Source of the DNA: an uncultured Roseiflexaceae bacterium | GTDB taxonomy: Bacteria; Chloroflexota; Chloroflexia; Chloroflexales; Roseiflexaceae | Assembly: GCA_903868295.1 (NCBI GenBank) | Contig: CAIPUQ010000026.1 | Location: 1 to 7,259, forward strand | Direction of reading: 5' to 3' | DNA length: 7,259 bases | Shown: positions 5,669 through 7,259 of the stretch, piece by piece | How positions within the stretch are numbered: position 1 is the stretch's first letter | Layout: each line of letters starts with the position of its first letter | The notes under the pieces: model-generated | Told to the model about the DNA's origin: nothing | Databases searched by the model: none | The model's input: the letters and a program-made list of their open reading frames with translations, nothing else | Made by a program: the position numbers and the translations under genes

Positions 5669-5758
5669 GGCGGTGTTCCATCTCTCTATAAACGGAAGCG
5701 AATCATGGTAATCAACATCGGCAGCGGAATCGGTTTTTTGGTGGTCATACAATGAACA

Positions 5759-6694
5759 TCATTTGGAACCTATAGCCCCAGCCTGCCCCCGGCACGGGGG
5801 ACATGCCGTGGGGCTATAGACCCGCGCTCCCATCTGTCCCACGCAGCGTGCCGCTGCTTCATTGGCAAAGCGCGCCGCATCCCCCAGATCCATCCCAGCC
5901 GCGCGCGCATACACAAAGCTACTACAAAACGTATCACCCGCGCCGGTCACATCGACCACCGTCACCGCCACCCCAGGCACGGCGATGGTCTGCGTGCGCT
6001 CATAGACGACACACCCACGCTCTGCCAATGTCACCACCACCACCTGGATGCCGTATGACAGCAAGCGGTCCGCAGCCGCGCGTGCATCGAGCGCACCGCG
6101 ATAACGGTCGTAACCGACTTCATTAAAAAAAGCCACATCGAGTCGTCGGTAGCGCGCTTCGTCGCCGTCGTTGATATAGTCGACATCGAGGTCATAGACC
6201 AGCTGTGCGCCGTGCCGACGACAGTAATCAATGATGTCGTCACTGTTCATCGTGCCACAGCGCAGCAGCTCGAACTCGATGGGCGTCGAATAGATGTAGC
6301 TCGCCCGTGCCAACACATCCAGCTGTTCAGGCGTTATCTCAATGGCCGTAATGCCCATGGTGGGGATGAGGACCGTATGTTCGTCGCCCACCAAAAATAT
6401 CATGCATTTGGCATCGGGTAGGGAGTCGTCAAAAACCACCAACGACGTATCAACGCCACTTTTTTCGAGATCAGCAAGCAAAAACTGCGTTATGGCACCG
6501 CGATTGAGCGCCGCCAAAAATTTCACCTGCATGCCCAATCCCGCTGCCACACAGGCTGCATTGGCAATCATGCCGCCCGGCATGGCGGGCAACGGCTGTA
6601 CCAGCGCTTTATCTTTGATGGTCGGCCAGAAGTCGGCCCGATAATACTCGTCGAGCGCGACGTCACCGACATAGACGGCATATCCACTGGTCAC
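5759..6694 (-). CDS. PfkB/ribokinase-family sugar kinase
   Basis: The start is GTG 6694, fixed by AGGAG eight bases upstream; 311 residues, the family's usual length. Signature one is PGGMIANAACVAAGLGMQ (39-56), the sugar-binding Gly-Gly and Asn45 region. NE at 191-192 and VVVVTLAERGCVVY (218-231) are further family elements. Signature two is DVTGAGDTFCSSF (248-260) with catalytic base Asp254 and the anion hole Gly-Ala-Gly. The enzyme would use ATP to phosphorylate a sugar or nucleoside hydroxyl in the cytoplasm; the substrate cannot be assigned, because PfkB sequences diverge by substrate and no pathway genes adjoin. The downstream dehydrogenase-like lipoprotein is on the same strand and may be co-transcribed. 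Residues 293-308 (YSPTACPPCRGQAGAI) are encoded by a palindromic element, an unusual C-terminus that probably extends beyond the conserved fold. The stop is TGA at 5761-5759, which shows that TGA is a normal stop in this genome. Confidence 0.92.
   Translation of the reverse strand: MTSGYAVYVGDVALDEYYRADFWPTIKDKALVQPLPAMPGGMIANAACVAAGLGMQVKFLAALNRGAITQFLLADLEKSGVDTSLVVFDDSLPDAKCMIFLVGDEHTVLIPTMGITAIEITPEQLDVLARASYIYSTPIEFELLRCGTMNSDDIIDYCRRHGAQLVYDLDVDYINDGDEARYRRLDVAFFNEVGYDRYRGALDARAAADRLLSYGIQVVVVTLAERGCVVYERTQTIAVPGVAVTVVDVTGAGDTFCSSFVYARAAGMDLGDAARFANEAAARCVGQMGARVYSPTACPPCRGQAGAIGSK
5771..5818. repeat. Palindromic element overlapping the kinase C-terminus
   Basis: Perfect 10-base arms TATAGCCCCA (5771-5780) and TGGGGCTATA (5809-5818) enclose 28 bases with an inner CCCCC-GGCAC-GGGGG hairpin (5786-5800). 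The element is inside the coding frame, ending 10 bases before the stop of the kinase. No T-run follows on the minus strand, so it is not a standard terminator. It may be a REP-like insertion captured as coding sequence, or an mRNA 3' stabiliser between the kinase and the downstream gene. Confidence 0.75.
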
Positions 6695-6781
6695 GGCGTG
6701 TGCTCCTGTTCATTGGGATGGTGTGTCACCGATGGACCGTTGTGGTTTAGAAAACCCTGCACCCCGTGCGACCATGCCAGG

Positions 6782-7213
6782 TTATTTGTTTGTCACTTTG
6801 TAGACATTGCCCTGGCTGTCGTAGGTAATCCACTCACCGACCACCTCGCCGCGCACAAAATGGCCCGAACGCTTGATGGTGCCGTCGATGCGATACCATT
6901 CCCAGTACCCATCGGGCAGCCCATCGACGAGTTTGCCCTTGGACCAGCGGGTCACGCCGTTGGCATGGTATTTGATGAGAAAGCCGTCGATGAGTTCGGA
7001 TGCTTTCGGTTTCATCTTTTTCGGCGCAGATAACTCTGTATTGTGCTGCCGGAGGCTCTCTGTGAGGATCCTGATTGCCTTTGGGCCGACCCCATGCAAC
7101 GCCGCAAGCTCTGCTTCGGTGTGTGTTGCAACGTCTTCGAGACAGGTGATCCCCGCAGCGATGAGCGCATTCGTCGCGGGCCGACCGATATTCGTGGGGA
7201 GCGGCGTGTTCAT
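6782..7213 (-). CDS. Helix-hairpin-helix plus MORN-like repeat protein
   Basis: The start chosen is ATG 7213, with GAGGA five bases upstream; an upstream GTG at 7246 overlaps a -10 sequence and is unlikely. The protein has 143 residues. Residues 5-55 (LPTNIGRPATNALIAAGITC onward, with LAALHGVGPKAI at 37-48) form a helix-hairpin-helix domain like the RNA polymerase alpha C-terminal type, a DNA-binding or protein-docking fold. A lysine-rich linker follows (64-70). Residues 84-137 are MORN/YwqK-like repeats: NGVTRWSKGKLVDG, DGYWEWYRIDG and GHFVRGEVVGEWITYDSQG. Such repeats bind lipids or act as immunity-like modules in some proteins; the fusion's role is unknown. It appears to be a single gene: the kinase downstream begins 87 bases later with its own Shine-Dalgarno. 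Domain calls are good, function open. Confidence 0.8.
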   Translation of the reverse strand: MNTPLPTNIGRPATNALIAAGITCLEDVATHTEAELAALHGVGPKAIRILTESLRQHNTELSAPKKMKPKASELIDGFLIKYHANGVTRWSKGKLVDGLPDGYWEWYRIDGTIKRSGHFVRGEVVGEWITYDSQGNVYKVTNK

Positions 7214-7244
7214 GGTGGTCCTCAAGCGCAGAACGTACCTATCC

Positions 7245-7250
7245 ACTATA
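7245..7250 (-). promoter_or_regulatory. Probable -10 box of the HhH-MORN gene
   Basis: TATAGT on the minus strand (7250-7245) would start transcription near 7238, placing the Shine-Dalgarno (7223-7219) and ATG 7213 in a leader of about 25 bases. The -35 would fall outside the window, so it cannot be checked here. The position argues for ATG 7213 over the GTG at 7246. Confidence 0.45.
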
Positions 7251-7259
7251 CCCCAAGTC

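Noticed and set aside
5669..5752. 28-residue extension of the dehydrogenase from TTG 5752
   Set aside because: It would put a charged segment before the lipoprotein signal peptide; the ATG at 5668 places the signal at the N-terminus.
6744..6756. Small hairpin GGTTT/AAACC and a GCAC/GTGC hairpin just beyond the HhH-MORN gene
   Set aside because: Stems of four to five bases are too short to call a terminator, although a TTTTC run follows on the minus strand.

Overview
The window looks like chromosomal DNA of a GC-rich, free-living bacterium. Chloroflexota is my tentative guess, based on the gene mix, the GTG starts with clear Shine-Dalgarno sites and the AATTCAT-type heptad arrays; nothing here proves the phylum. 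No rRNA, tRNA or CRISPR array was seen.

Layout. On the left, reading leftwards, are an IclR-type regulator that runs off the window (480 to 1) and a carboxymuconolactone decarboxylase (CMD)/AhpD-like peroxidase gene (1333 to 740). The peroxidase frame is interrupted only by a TGA standing exactly where the second cysteine of the catalytic CxxC should be. The rest of the AhpD-type catalytic geometry is intact, and a stem-loop lies at bacterial-SECIS distance downstream, so this is a candidate selenoprotein (CxxU). A terminator follows it.

In the centre, reading rightwards, is an orphan ParA/Soj-type ATPase with a C-terminal zinc ribbon (1576-2553). A two-gene, AT-richer cassette follows: a ComF-like phosphoribosyltransferase (2637-3272) and a divergent DprA/Smf protein (3293-4270) that ends in a possible sliding-clamp-binding motif. 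The cassette is framed by a 59-bp direct repeat with one mismatch. The left copy is the live 3' end of parA. The right copy is a start-less duplicate of the same last codons, directly after the dprA stop. This looks like insertion of a DprA-PRTase module into the 3' end of parA with regeneration of the gene's end. Heptad arrays in opposite orientation lie outside parA and outside the cassette.

On the right, all reading leftwards, are a small helix-hairpin-helix plus MORN-like repeat protein (7213-6782), a PfkB-family sugar kinase (6694-5759) whose last codons lie inside a perfect 10-bp-arm palindrome, and a lipoprotein glucose/sorbosone dehydrogenase-like beta-propeller (5668-4457).

The flanking genes look like ordinary metabolic and regulatory genes. 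The two points of real interest are the putative selenocysteine peroxidase and the inserted DprA-PRTase cassette, which may be a nucleic-acid-handling or defence module. Neither can be proved from sequence reading alone.
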